Shown here piece after piece: positions 35,370 through 43,986 of a stretch of 48,142 nt of DNA. This stretch comes from an uncultured Parabacteroides sp. (GTDB taxonomy: Bacteria > Bacteroidota > Bacteroidia > Bacteroidales > Tannerellaceae), in assembly GCA_944325355.1 (NCBI GenBank), contig CALUZS010000018.1, forward strand, positions 1 through 48,142. The letters run 5' to 3'. The translations under genes and the position numbers were made by a program. The notes beneath the pieces were generated by a model. That model ran no database searches, was not told where the DNA came from, and saw only the letters and a list, made by a program, of their open reading frames with translations. Every line of letters starts with the position of its first letter. Within the stretch, counting starts at the first letter, position 1.

Positions 35370-37244
35370 ATGAGCGATATTATACATCTGCTTCCTGATA
35401 ATATAGCAAATCAGATTGCTGCGGGGGAGGTGATACAACGACCTGCTTCAGTGGTAAAGGAGTTGGTTGAAAATTCTGTCGATGCAGGAGCGTCCCGTAT
35501 TGAAGTAAATATAAAGGATGCCGGAAAGACCTTGATTCAGGTTATAGATAATGGTAAGGGAATGTCGGAGACCGATGCCCGAATGGCTTTTGAAAGGCAT
35601 GCCACTTCTAAAATATCTAAGGCAGAAGATCTCTTCTCTTTAAAAACAATGGGATTCAGAGGAGAAGCGCTTGCTTCGATAGCGGCTGTGGCATGCGTAG
35701 ATTTGCGTACACGTTTGAAAGGAGAGGAAATAGGAAACCGCGTGTCGATTGAAGGTTCGGCCGTAAAATCAGTAGAAGCTGATTCCTGTTCGGAAGGAAG
35801 TATCTTTTCTGTAAAAAACTTATTTTTTAATGTCCCGGCGCGTCGGAAATTCCTGAAATCGAATGAAACGGAATTTCGCAATATACTGGCGGAATTTGAG
35901 CGGATTGCATTAGTGAATCCTTCAATATCGTTTGCATTGTATCATAACGGTACGGAGGTATTCAATTTACCGTCTTCGAATATACGGCAACGGATATTGG
36001 ATATCTATGGGAAAAATATCAATTCCAAACTGCTTTCAGTGGAAGCTGAGAGTTCATTGGTTTCAATATCGGGTTTTGTAGGGTGTCCGGATTCTGCGAA
36101 GAAACGGGGATTTTTACAATATTTCTTTGTGAATGGCCGTTATATGAAGCATCCGTATTTTCACAAGGCAATAATGCAGGCTTACGAAAACCTGATACCT
36201 GCCGGTTATCAGCCGAACTATTTTGTCTATTTCCAACTCAATCCTTCATCAATCGATGTAAATATCCATCCGACAAAAACGGAAATTAAATTTGAGAACG
36301 AACAGCCTATTTGGCAAATTTTGATGTCGGCAATAAGAGAGACTTTGGCAAAATCAAGTTCAATTCCTTTGATTGATTTTGATATGGAGGGGGCTTTGGA
36401 TATTCCGGTATATAACATGTCGAAGACTCAGCTGTCAACGGTCGATGGAATGCAGAGACCTGCTCTTGGATATAATCCGTTTGAAGCAATAAAGTCGGAT
36501 TCTTATAAGAAGCCTGATTTCGATTGGGATAAATTGTATCAGAATTTTGAGAACGAACAGGGTAATGCCGATGAAGTGATGAGTTTTGTTCCGGAAGGAA
36601 GTACGGTGGGCAGTTATTCGGAAGTCCCTTCCAGTATCGGGACAGTGGAAGTTCCGGCGGATAACACCTTTTTCCAAGAGATGCAGCTTCGTTGTTTTCA
36701 ATATAAAGGAGGTTATATTGTCGCACAGCTGCCGGACGGTATTGCAATCGTTGAGCAGAACCGGGCGCATGTCCGCGCACTTTATGACCAATATATGGAG
36801 CGATTGAAAAAAAGGAGAAGCCTGTCTCAGCAACTGTTGTTTCCGGAGATCGTTGAATTTACGCAAACTGAAGCGACCGCCGTTGAATCTTTGTCGGAAG
36901 ATTTGCATGCAGCAGGCTTTGAGTTGAGTAACTTGGGAAATGGAAGCTATGCATTGAATAGTGTCCCGGCTGGATTGGAAAATGCAGATACCGTTTCTTT
37001 ATTGAAAGAAATAGTATATAAATATATAGAGCTTGGGAATAAGGCGCACGATGGGATCTGTTCAATTATAGCTTTTTCCATGGCGAGAGCAGCAGCTATA
37101 AGCGTAGGAAAGCTACTTTCGGCGGAAGAGATGGAACATTTACTGTCATCATTGCTGGCATGTAAGGATTATCATCTTACTCCTGATGGGAAAAAAATCA
37201 TGATTTATTTGTCAGAAGAGGAAATAGAAAAGCGTTTAAAATAA
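35370..37244 (+). CDS. mutL: DNA mismatch repair protein MutL
   Basis: Couples MutS mismatch recognition to downstream repair; 624 residues. The GHKL ATPase head is complete: NQIAAGEVIQRPASVVKEL (13-31), VENSVDAGA, DNGKGM, the ATP lid TMGFRGEALASIAAV. The transducer domain follows (NVPARRKFL, FVNGRYM, VNIHPTKTEIKF). The C-terminal dimer domain begins at about residue 430. At the place of the endonuclease motif DQHA it reads EQNRAH (462-467), with E for D and N for H; the later TPDGKKI replaces the CPHGRP motif. The nicking activity known in many MutL proteins is therefore doubtful. Start is 3 bp after the preceding gene. Confidence 0.95.
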   Translation: MSDIIHLLPDNIANQIAAGEVIQRPASVVKELVENSVDAGASRIEVNIKDAGKTLIQVIDNGKGMSETDARMAFERHATSKISKAEDLFSLKTMGFRGEALASIAAVACVDLRTRLKGEEIGNRVSIEGSAVKSVEADSCSEGSIFSVKNLFFNVPARRKFLKSNETEFRNILAEFERIALVNPSISFALYHNGTEVFNLPSSNIRQRILDIYGKNINSKLLSVEAESSLVSISGFVGCPDSAKKRGFLQYFFVNGRYMKHPYFHKAIMQAYENLIPAGYQPNYFVYFQLNPSSIDVNIHPTKTEIKFENEQPIWQILMSAIRETLAKSSSIPLIDFDMEGALDIPVYNMSKTQLSTVDGMQRPALGYNPFEAIKSDSYKKPDFDWDKLYQNFENEQGNADEVMSFVPEGSTVGSYSEVPSSIGTVEVPADNTFFQEMQLRCFQYKGGYIVAQLPDGIAIVEQNRAHVRALYDQYMERLKKRRSLSQQLLFPEIVEFTQTEATAVESLSEDLHAAGFELSNLGNGSYALNSVPAGLENADTVSLLKEIVYKYIELGNKAHDGICSIIAFSMARAAAISVGKLLSAEEMEHLLSSLLACKDYHLTPDGKKIMIYLSEEEIEKRLK

Positions 37245-37294
37245 AAAAATTGCCCTCACCCCCCGGAGTGTTTTTCGGAGAAAAAGTTGGATTT

Positions 37295-38371
37295 TTATTC
37301 TTCTTCTCCGATAATCATTCCGCTGCCAAAGCAAAGATGGTGCTCTCTGTCGTAGACAACGCCGTATTGTCCGGGAGCAATTCCTTGTATTTTCTCTTCA
37401 GATTCTATGCGGTAAATATCTCCAATCCTTCGTATCCGTCCGTATGTAAAATCGGGAGTGTGCCTAATCTTGAACGTAATTTCTTTCTCATCTTCAAACT
37501 CACCCCAAGGATCTTCCGTGATGAAATCAAAACCTTTTAAGTTTATCGTTTTCCCGTATTGAGTTTCCGGGTCATAACCGTTGGATACATATATGATATT
37601 ACGGCGTATGTCTTTTTTGATAACAAACCAAGGACCTCCGCTTAACCCAAGTCCTTTCCGTTGCCCGATGGTATGGAACCAATATCCGTTGTGTTTTCCC
37701 AATACTTTTCCGGTTTCCAATTCGATGATTTTGCCCGGGCGTTTGCCTAAATAACGTTCGATAAAATCATTGTAATTGATTTTTCCTAAAAAACATATTC
37801 CTTGACTGTCTTTTCTTTTCGCACTTGGTAGTTTTTGTGCTTCAGCGATTGCCCGGACTTCGCTTTTCATCAAATGCCCAATAGGAAACATCAGTTTTTG
37901 TATTTGCAAGCGGGTGATTTGCCCTAAGAAATCTGTTTGGTCCTTTACCGGGTCTTTGGCTGTGGATAACCACACTTTGCCATTGATTTCAGTTGTCGTT
38001 GCATAATGTCCCGTTGCTATTTTATCGAAATCCTTTCCCCATTTTTCTTCAAAACAGCCGAATTTGATGTATTTGTTACACATCATGTCCGGGTTAGGAG
38101 TTAAACCTCTTTTTACGGAATCGATAGTGTAGCTTACAACTTTTTCCCAATATTCATCATGCAGGGAAACGATTTCAAAACGGCATCCGTATTTTTTTGC
38201 AATATACGATGTGATTTCAATATCTTCTTCTGCCGGACAGTCTATATAACCGTCCTTGTCTTCCATCCCGATTTTTATATAGAAAATAGTAGGGTCATAT
38301 CCGGCTTCTTTCAGTTTGTATACTACAACTGAACTGTCTACGCCGCCGGAAACTAATGCAGCGATTTCCAT
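37295..38371 (-). CDS. mnmA: tRNA-specific 2-thiouridylase
   Basis: Adds sulfur to U34 of Lys, Glu and Gln tRNAs; 358 residues. The ATP-pyrophosphatase P-loop SGGVDSS is at 8-14. Catalytic cysteines are C98 ([12 protein letters not shown]) and C193 (QGICFLG), both present. Central features include KIATGHYAT and the C-terminal beta-barrel ([15 protein letters not shown] [34 protein letters not shown]). It is the last gene of a unit with the PorT-like and PCMD-type genes (gaps 21 bp and a 4-base overlap), a grouping without an obvious functional link. Bacteroidetes often carry two mnmA genes; only one lies here. Confidence 0.95.
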   Translation of the reverse strand: MEIAALVSGGVDSSVVVYKLKEAGYDPTIFYIKIGMEDKDGYIDCPAEEDIEITSYIAKKYGCRFEIVSLHDEYWEKVVSYTIDSVKRGLTPNPDMMCNKYIKFGCFEEKWGKDFDKIATGHYATTTEINGKVWLSTAKDPVKDQTDFLGQITRLQIQKLMFPIGHLMKSEVRAIAEAQKLPSAKRKDSQGICFLGKINYNDFIERYLGKRPGKIIELETGKVLGKHNGYWFHTIGQRKGLGLSGGPWFVIKKDIRRNIIYVSNGYDPETQYGKTINLKGFDFITEDPWGEFEDEKEITFKIRHTPDFTYGRIRRIGDIYRIESEEKIQGIAPGQYGVVYDREHHLCFGSGMIIGEEE

Positions 38372-38392
38372 TCTTGTCTGTTATTATTCTTT

Positions 38393-39145
38393 TTATAGCC
38401 GATAAGCCAAGCCTAAAGAGAAATATATATTATACATTTTGTAGCTGAGACCCTCGAAGTCTTCAGGAAATATAGGAACTAATCCCCATGACAATTGTCC
38501 GAATACCGCCATTTTCTTGGTGAAAAAGTAGTCGGCTGATGCCATCAGACCTGCATCTACTTTCCGTACCTCTTCGGAAAAGTCGAATGTTGCTTGTTCG
38601 ATATTTATGCGGTCGCCGGTCGGACCTCCGCTTCGTATATATCCATCGGATGCGCTTCCTTCAAATTTCCTCGATTGGCAAGTCGCAAAATATCCCCCCA
38701 ACCGGAAAGTCCAAGCTTCTTTTGGACGCCATGTTGCCAATAATGGTAAAACAATATATCCGTTTTGTACAGTCGTTTCGTTTTTTCCGGAGAAAGTCCC
38801 GGAAAATATTCCCGTATTATCACCTTCTCCTACTTCGAGCCGTGTGTACATATATTTGACGTCTGCACTAATTTTCATACCTTTCACATCAATGGCAAGC
38901 CCGGTTGTAAGACCCCAATCCGGGGTTATCCAGCGTGTGACATGGAAAGCGACGGTTCCTGTTATGCGCGGATTCCAAGAATTGATTTTTCTAATTTCCG
39001 CAGGTAAAGGCAACGGAGATGTTCCGCCTAAGTTGTATCCGGCGAATACTTTGCATTCCCATTTGTCTCTTTTTAATATTTGGGCTGTCATGGCGGTACT
39101 GGTAATCCCTAATAACAGCGCTATGATTATTAATTTCTGTTTCAT
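38393..39145 (-). CDS. PorT-like outer-membrane beta-barrel protein
   Basis: A 250-residue protein with a type I signal peptide (LIIIALLLGITSTAMTAQ). The rest is made of short beta strands with alternating hydrophobic residues (FAGYNLGG, RITGTVAFHVTRWITPDWGL, GYIVLPLLATWRP) and ends in the aromatic-rich strand YFSLGLAYRL typical of outer-membrane barrels. Pattern and length suit the PorT/OMP_b-brl family common in Bacteroidetes. The start overlaps the stop of the PCMD-type gene upstream by four bases, so the two are co-translated; the pair may form a surface complex, which is inference. Confidence 0.85.
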   Translation of the reverse strand: MKQKLIIIALLLGITSTAMTAQILKRDKWECKVFAGYNLGGTSPLPLPAEIRKINSWNPRITGTVAFHVTRWITPDWGLTTGLAIDVKGMKISADVKYMYTRLEVGEGDNTGIFSGTFSGKNETTVQNGYIVLPLLATWRPKEAWTFRLGGYFATCQSRKFEGSASDGYIRSGGPTGDRINIEQATFDFSEEVRKVDAGLMASADYFFTKKMAVFGQLSWGLVPIFPEDFEGLSYKMYNIYFSLGLAYRL

Positions 39146-40239
39146 TGTTCGTTTTCTGTTATAATTTCAAGATTGTCGACTGTTAAATTGCTTCCTGGTG
39201 TACCTTCGTAACGCTGTCCCCAGAAACTTGAGGATAATACAACTGCCAATTTGTAAGTATATTTGTCAAAATCAACCTCTATATCATTAACTTGGGCGAA
39301 AGGAATATCAAAACTAACGAATTCGTCTCCTTCCGTTGAGGTCTTGTCGGGTAACATTGCCATTGAAACGATATTCGGATGGTCTAAAACCGTGTTGCCG
39401 TCCAGCGATTGCAGGTTTTCGTCTACTTTATAAAATACTGCATATAAAGCACAAGAGTCGATGACTCCAGGACGCGGATTCCCATCCGGACCAATGTAGT
39501 CGCCGGTTCCGGCTTTGTATTTGTAATATCCTTTAAAACGGATAGGAACTTCCGTGAATGGGATACCGAACTTTGTGGAAGAGAGCGGATCCAATAGTGC
39601 ATTACCTAAATCCATCGAACCAGTGAACAGTGATCCGGCGATAATCGGTATATATTGTATATTCAATATGTTCCCTGGTCCGTTTTGAGTCTCCATGTAT
39701 GCACCGAATGTCCCCTCTACGGCATCGGTCGTAGAATGTACCGGATATTTGTATTTATCGGTGAATTGTTGGTAGATTGCCATTCCTTGATTACTTGAAG
39801 CCCAGATGTTTTGTCTGACATTGTCAGAATTCAATTCGTAAGGCGTTTCATATCTTGCCGTATGTTCGCTCCAATATTCAAATGTATAATTGGTAACCGT
39901 AGCAGATGTCAGCTGGACTGTGTAGACCCGTTGGTGGATACCATCGGCTGCTGTTACGGTATAAACGACAGGTTGCGAGAAGTCTTGCGGGGTTCCTGAT
40001 GCCGGAACGATTGTAGCTCCATCTGTAACCGTTATTTCCGGTGCGATATTTGTCATATCTGCATCGCTGCGGATAATTGCAAAAATATCGTTCTGGTTGA
40101 ACATTGGTTCACTAATAATTATACTTTCAGGTAAACCGAACGACAAGATGTCCGCTTCCGGATTCAAAGGCTCTTCTTGTATGCAGGAAGTTCCTAATAA
40201 GGATAGTAAAAAGAGAACTGGAAATAATTTGGTCTTCAT
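39142..40239 (-). CDS. PCMD-domain lipoprotein (putative carbohydrate-binding)
   Basis: A 365-residue lipoprotein with lipobox GTSC after FPVLFLLSLL. An N-terminal DUF5018-like segment ends at YTVTAADGIHQRVYTVQLT (about residues 25-115). It is followed by the PCMD (putative carbohydrate metabolism domain) region with FEYWSE, YETPYELNSDNVRQNIWASS, and a C-terminal beta-sandwich ending SFWGQRYEGTPGSNLTVDNL. The family is widespread in Bacteroidetes surface proteins and its activity is not established. The start at 40239 (MKTKLFPV) is preferred over an in-frame codon five residues earlier. It leads the unit with the PorT-like gene and mnmA. Confidence 0.85.
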   Translation of the reverse strand: MKTKLFPVLFLLSLLGTSCIQEEPLNPEADILSFGLPESIIISEPMFNQNDIFAIIRSDADMTNIAPEITVTDGATIVPASGTPQDFSQPVVYTVTAADGIHQRVYTVQLTSATVTNYTFEYWSEHTARYETPYELNSDNVRQNIWASSNQGMAIYQQFTDKYKYPVHSTTDAVEGTFGAYMETQNGPGNILNIQYIPIIAGSLFTGSMDLGNALLDPLSSTKFGIPFTEVPIRFKGYYKYKAGTGDYIGPDGNPRPGVIDSCALYAVFYKVDENLQSLDGNTVLDHPNIVSMAMLPDKTSTEGDEFVSFDIPFAQVNDIEVDFDKYTYKLAVVLSSSFWGQRYEGTPGSNLTVDNLEIITENEQ

Positions 40240-40324
40240 TTTTCTTTTACGCATAATTTAAATGCAAATTACAGCATAATTTGTCGAATTTACCATATAT
40301 TCGGAAGTATTTAACAATCAGAAG

Positions 40325-40402
40325 TAAAAAATAATGGCTCTTTCTATCCCAAATTCCTTTAAGAAAACGTCTGTTCTTAGTGGAAAAACAAAGAGCCATT
40401 AT
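40325..40402 (-). terminator. Large nested hairpin with T tract after the receiver/ATP-grasp gene
   Basis: On the minus strand a 13-bp perfect stem, ATAATGGCTCTTT (40402-40390) with AAAGAGCCATTAT (40343-40331), encloses a second hairpin of TTCC/GGAA plus TAAGAA/TTCTTA. TTTTTT follows directly. It lies 17 bp after the stop of the 986-residue gene and is most simply its terminator, though the 46-nt insert is unusual. Confidence 0.7.
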
Positions 40403-40418
40403 AGATATTCTTGCTTTT

Positions 40419-43379
40419 TTATCGGGAAGGTTTCATTACTACTCCGACACTATGTTTGCCGTCCATTTTTATGATTGCAGGTTCTTCCAATCGGACATGC
40501 CGCAGATAAGAGGTCTCATTGACAGCTGGGAGCGCATTTAAGTAATTCTCGTCCAGCCACCCCTCTTTCTTGAACGGGTTGATGGCAAAATAGCCTACGC
40601 CGAAAGATGTCAAGTTCTGGAAAAAATGAGTTCCTTGACTTGGATCAACTCGGTAGTTTTCCAATCCGCATTCGACAATGACTTTAGCGTTGCTGATATG
40701 CGGCCATTTAACAGGAATGCCTAACCAAGGGTCACTGCTTCCCCATCTGCCTGGTCCGATGAGTACATAACTTTCATCTTTTTCTATGAACTGACGGTTC
40801 AGCTTCTCAATATCGTAAGCAATCAACTGGTTATTGGAAGAATTGAAGTTTTCCGTCTTGACATATACAATGTCTTTAATATCGGAAATTATCCCATGTC
40901 CCAAAACATTGGATGACGAAATAATCGTCTCTTCCGGTTTTATTAGGGTGAGGTCTTCATTCATAATCTCTTTGTTGTCGACAATCGGACGGATTTGCAA
41001 TAAATAGAACGTTGCTTTCGTCTGGTCTTCGGGATTAATGTTTACAGCAAACTCAATTTCGATAGGGCGTCCCATCTCTTTTTGTCCGATTTTAAGAATA
41101 TGGTCCAGAGTGGAAGCCAATGGGAATACTTCATGCTGGAGGATATTTACGAAAGAAATAATTTTCCGTCCTCCAGGATAGAATCCGTCCCGGATGATTT
41201 GGTCGTATGGGTCGAATGTGGATGCAATGTATTTCAGCGAACCTTCATTTTCCGCATCTTTTAAATTCAACCGTAAAAGATTGAAAGAGTCATCTACCGA
41301 GAAATTCTCGGTCATATTTTTTAAATCGAGCGCATAATAACGGGTTTGCGTTTCCCGAAGTGCAAAATCCATCGTGCTCATTTGTAAAATATTATGGGGA
41401 TGGCAAGGAGAGAAACGCAGGGTCAAACCTCCATCTACGATATATTTGCCCAGACCGAGTGCGATATTGGCTATGCCGTCTTCTGCCTTTTCGTTGCCGA
41501 TAGGGTAGAAGTTAAGGGAGCGTGCGACACCGGATATTGTGGGGTAGAAATGGTCGTTGTATCGGTTGCCTATCACTTCTTGTAAGACTACCGCCATTTT
41601 TTCTTGGTCTATCAGGTTGGATGTCGCAGTCATATAGGCTTTACTGTCACGGTAGAAGACGGATGCATACACCGCTTTAATAGCGTCGCTTAAGATGCGG
41701 AGCATTTCGTATTTGTCTTCCAGTTTCGGAATCATATACGTTGAGTATATTCCGGCGAACGGTTGGTAATGGGAATCCTCCAACAGACTGGATGAACGGA
41801 TTGCAATAGGTCCTTTTATGACATCAAAGAAAGCCATCAAATCTTCAATTAGCCGGGAAGGCAGACTTGCCCGTAAGAAATATTTGAGGATGGTCTCGTC
41901 TTCCGTATTGCTTAATGCGAGCGGATACAGTTCGTTGGTCTCCATGAACTCATCGAAAATATCGGTACATAATACAACTGTTTTCGGTATTTTGACGCCG
42001 AAATTTTCCTGTTCCAATTTCGGATAGCGTTTAATCATTGCCCCAATAAATGCCAAACCACGTCCTTTTCCGCCTAAAGAGCCGTCGCCTATCCGGGCAA
42101 AGTTGCTGTATTCATCGAACCTTTCTTTTTGGTAGATAGCAACAACTCCTGAATTTTTCATTTTCCGGTATTCAACGATCAAATTGAATATTAATTGCCT
42201 TGCTTCGTCCATGTTCTTGTAGTCGCTGACGTCGACATGTTTCAGGATTTCAGCGGGAGGGAACATGGCTCTTGAATAGAAGAAACGCGAGAAGTGGTTT
42301 CGTGAAAGATGGTAAACCAATGAATCGTCTGGTATGAGAAATACTTTTTTTTGGAGGTCTTTTAAATCATGTATGCGCATGATTTCCTCTTTCGTCTGCG
42401 GATTCAGGATGACAAAGTCTCCGAATCCGAAACGTTGCATGATTTTCTTTTTGAGGTCTTGTGGGTAACTTTTTGAATTTTTATCGATGAAAGATGCTTT
42501 TAGCTCTTTGGCATAAATGACGTTTTTGGATTCAGAGGATTCCAGAACGAAAGGAATGATCAATCCTGTTTTCCGGACGTATTGTCCGAACTTGTACCCG
42601 GCATATTGGTCTTTTACCCCATCGTGCATGAAACTCATATCCGAGATGATTCCTAAAATATTGTCTTTGTATTGGTCGAATATTCTGACAGCCTCTTCAA
42701 ATGTGCGCGCCAGTTTGATTTTTGGTCTCCCTCGCATCCGCAATGTCTGTTGGTGGTCGTTCAGTGCTTCTTTGGCAAACTCTTTGCTTTGTTCGAGGAC
42801 AAACTTGTATAAATGAGGTAAAGCCGACGAATAAAAGCGAATAGAGTCTTCTACTAAGAGGATTATTTGTACGCCGACGCTTTTTGTGTCATCCGGCGCA
42901 TTCATCTTGTCTTCAATCAATTTGATAATCGCAAGCAAAAGTTCAGAGTTTCCCAACCAACTGAACACATAGTCTATTGCGCTCAGGTCTTCGTTTGCCA
43001 CTCTTTTGGATACTTCTTTCGAAAAAGGAGTAAGGACAACAATCGGAATATGGGGATAATGTATTTTTATCTCTTTTGCAGCCGCAAATATATCCCGGTT
43101 GTCCATATTCGGCATGCAGATGATTAGCTCGAAATTACGATCTTTCAATTCCGCAAGTGCTTCTTCTTCGGTAGTGACTTGCGTAAAACGGGGAGGGTAT
43201 CTTAAGCTTAAAGATGTATATTCATTGAAAATTTGTTCGTCAACTCTGCCGTCGTCTTCCAACATGAAGGCATCGTATTTAGTTGCTATCAGCAGAACGT
43301 TGTAAATCCGTTTGTTCATCAGGTTTGCAAATGATGTGTCCCTGAAAACAAGATCTTTTAAATTGGGTATGCCACTCAT
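40419..43379 (-). CDS. Double receiver plus PPDK-type ATP-grasp protein (PEP synthase-like)
   Basis: A 986-residue cytoplasmic protein. Residues about 25-155 form a receiver-like fold without the phospho-acceptor (FELIICMPNM). Residues about 168-325 form a second receiver with the acidic pair E177/D178 (LLVEDS), acceptor D247 (IISDMSF) and lysine K300 (SFIDKNS), all needed for phosphorylation. From about 440 a PEP synthase/PPDK N-terminal ATP-grasp domain follows (IGDGSLGGKGRGLAFIG, GPIAIRSSSLLEDSHYQPFA). The phosphohistidine and PEP-binding domains of true PEP synthase are absent, so annotation as PEP synthase would be wrong. The yield of phosphotransfer and its partner are unknown. It follows the YgbA-like gene by 9 bp. 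Confidence 0.85.
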   Translation of the reverse strand: MSGIPNLKDLVFRDTSFANLMNKRIYNVLLIATKYDAFMLEDDGRVDEQIFNEYTSLSLRYPPRFTQVTTEEEALAELKDRNFELIICMPNMDNRDIFAAAKEIKIHYPHIPIVVLTPFSKEVSKRVANEDLSAIDYVFSWLGNSELLLAIIKLIEDKMNAPDDTKSVGVQIILLVEDSIRFYSSALPHLYKFVLEQSKEFAKEALNDHQQTLRMRGRPKIKLARTFEEAVRIFDQYKDNILGIISDMSFMHDGVKDQYAGYKFGQYVRKTGLIIPFVLESSESKNVIYAKELKASFIDKNSKSYPQDLKKKIMQRFGFGDFVILNPQTKEEIMRIHDLKDLQKKVFLIPDDSLVYHLSRNHFSRFFYSRAMFPPAEILKHVDVSDYKNMDEARQLIFNLIVEYRKMKNSGVVAIYQKERFDEYSNFARIGDGSLGGKGRGLAFIGAMIKRYPKLEQENFGVKIPKTVVLCTDIFDEFMETNELYPLALSNTEDETILKYFLRASLPSRLIEDLMAFFDVIKGPIAIRSSSLLEDSHYQPFAGIYSTYMIPKLEDKYEMLRILSDAIKAVYASVFYRDSKAYMTATSNLIDQEKMAVVLQEVIGNRYNDHFYPTISGVARSLNFYPIGNEKAEDGIANIALGLGKYIVDGGLTLRFSPCHPHNILQMSTMDFALRETQTRYYALDLKNMTENFSVDDSFNLLRLNLKDAENEGSLKYIASTFDPYDQIIRDGFYPGGRKIISFVNILQHEVFPLASTLDHILKIGQKEMGRPIEIEFAVNINPEDQTKATFYLLQIRPIVDNKEIMNEDLTLIKPEETIISSSNVLGHGIISDIKDIVYVKTENFNSSNNQLIAYDIEKLNRQFIEKDESYVLIGPGRWGSSDPWLGIPVKWPHISNAKVIVECGLENYRVDPSQGTHFFQNLTSFGVGYFAINPFKKEGWLDENYLNALPAVNETSYLRHVRLEEPAIIKMDGKHSVGVVMKPSR

Positions 43380-43388
43380 AATACAATT

Positions 43389-43718
43389 TTATTCTTTGCC
43401 TGTTTTTTTATCTCTCTTTCGTGAATGTAGGATATGTCTTATTGCGGCTTTCGGATGGAACAATATCACCCTCGGACCGGAATATTTCATAACTTTACGC
43501 ATGAGCTCACGCTTGTGAGGATTGTAACAATGTATCTTACAGTGTTGGCAAGTCGTCTTTTCTTCCCCGAACGGACAGTGTTCCAATCGCTGGAAAGAAT
43601 AGAGGAGCAAGTCTTGGCAAGTATTACATAAGACTGCGTTTTTTTCTTTGTGCCGGCAATACAGCCGTATCATCAGCTCTACGGTCTCTTTTTCTTTGTC
43701 AATCCTGCTTTTTGCCAT
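43389..43718 (-). CDS. YgbA/nitrous-oxide-stimulated-promoter family protein
   Basis: A 109-residue protein with eight cysteines, including C31, C34 (LCNTC), C48, C57, C60 and C64 (CPFGEEKTTCQHCKIHCYNP), and the closing motif KVMKYSGPRVILFHPKAAIR. This matches the YgbA family (annotated nitrous oxide-stimulated promoter); E. coli YgbA is under NsrR control and implicated in nitric oxide stress. The cysteine spacing suggests a metal or iron-sulfur site, not proven. It is the first gene of a two-gene unit with the receiver/ATP-grasp protein, separated by 9 bp. No NsrR-like site was recognised upstream. Confidence 0.88.
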   Translation of the reverse strand: MAKSRIDKEKETVELMIRLYCRHKEKNAVLCNTCQDLLLYSFQRLEHCPFGEEKTTCQHCKIHCYNPHKRELMRKVMKYSGPRVILFHPKAAIRHILHSRKRDKKTGKE

Positions 43719-43923
43719 GAAAAGCTTATTTAATGCGTGGTAAAGTTACAACATCTCGTTTAATAATGTAAATATATGAGGAGCTCTTTTTCGAATCCGC
43801 GTCATTTGCTGGATTTGACAATATGTTATAATCCGGAAGCTCTTGAAAATTGTAGCATGTTAGAAATATAGGAATTACTTATGAAAATATTTAAAATGGA
43901 ATAGAAAAAAGTAAGTCGGAAGC

Positions 43924-43954
43924 TTGTTTATCCTAATATATCTGGCTATATTTG
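43924..43954 (+). promoter_or_regulatory. Promoter of gdhA
   Basis: TTG at 43924-43926 and TATATTTG at 43947-43954 with 20-bp spacing. The leader to the ATG at 43987 is about 25 nt. The rest of the 43719-43923 gap has no gene I can see. Confidence 0.75.
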
Positions 43955-43986
43955 CCTACATATTGCTATTTTTAAAATCGATTGAT

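Noticed and set aside
43770..43860. GAGCT/AGCTC inverted repeat upstream of gdhA
   Set aside because: Arms of 5 bp with a loop of about 60 bases are expected by chance.
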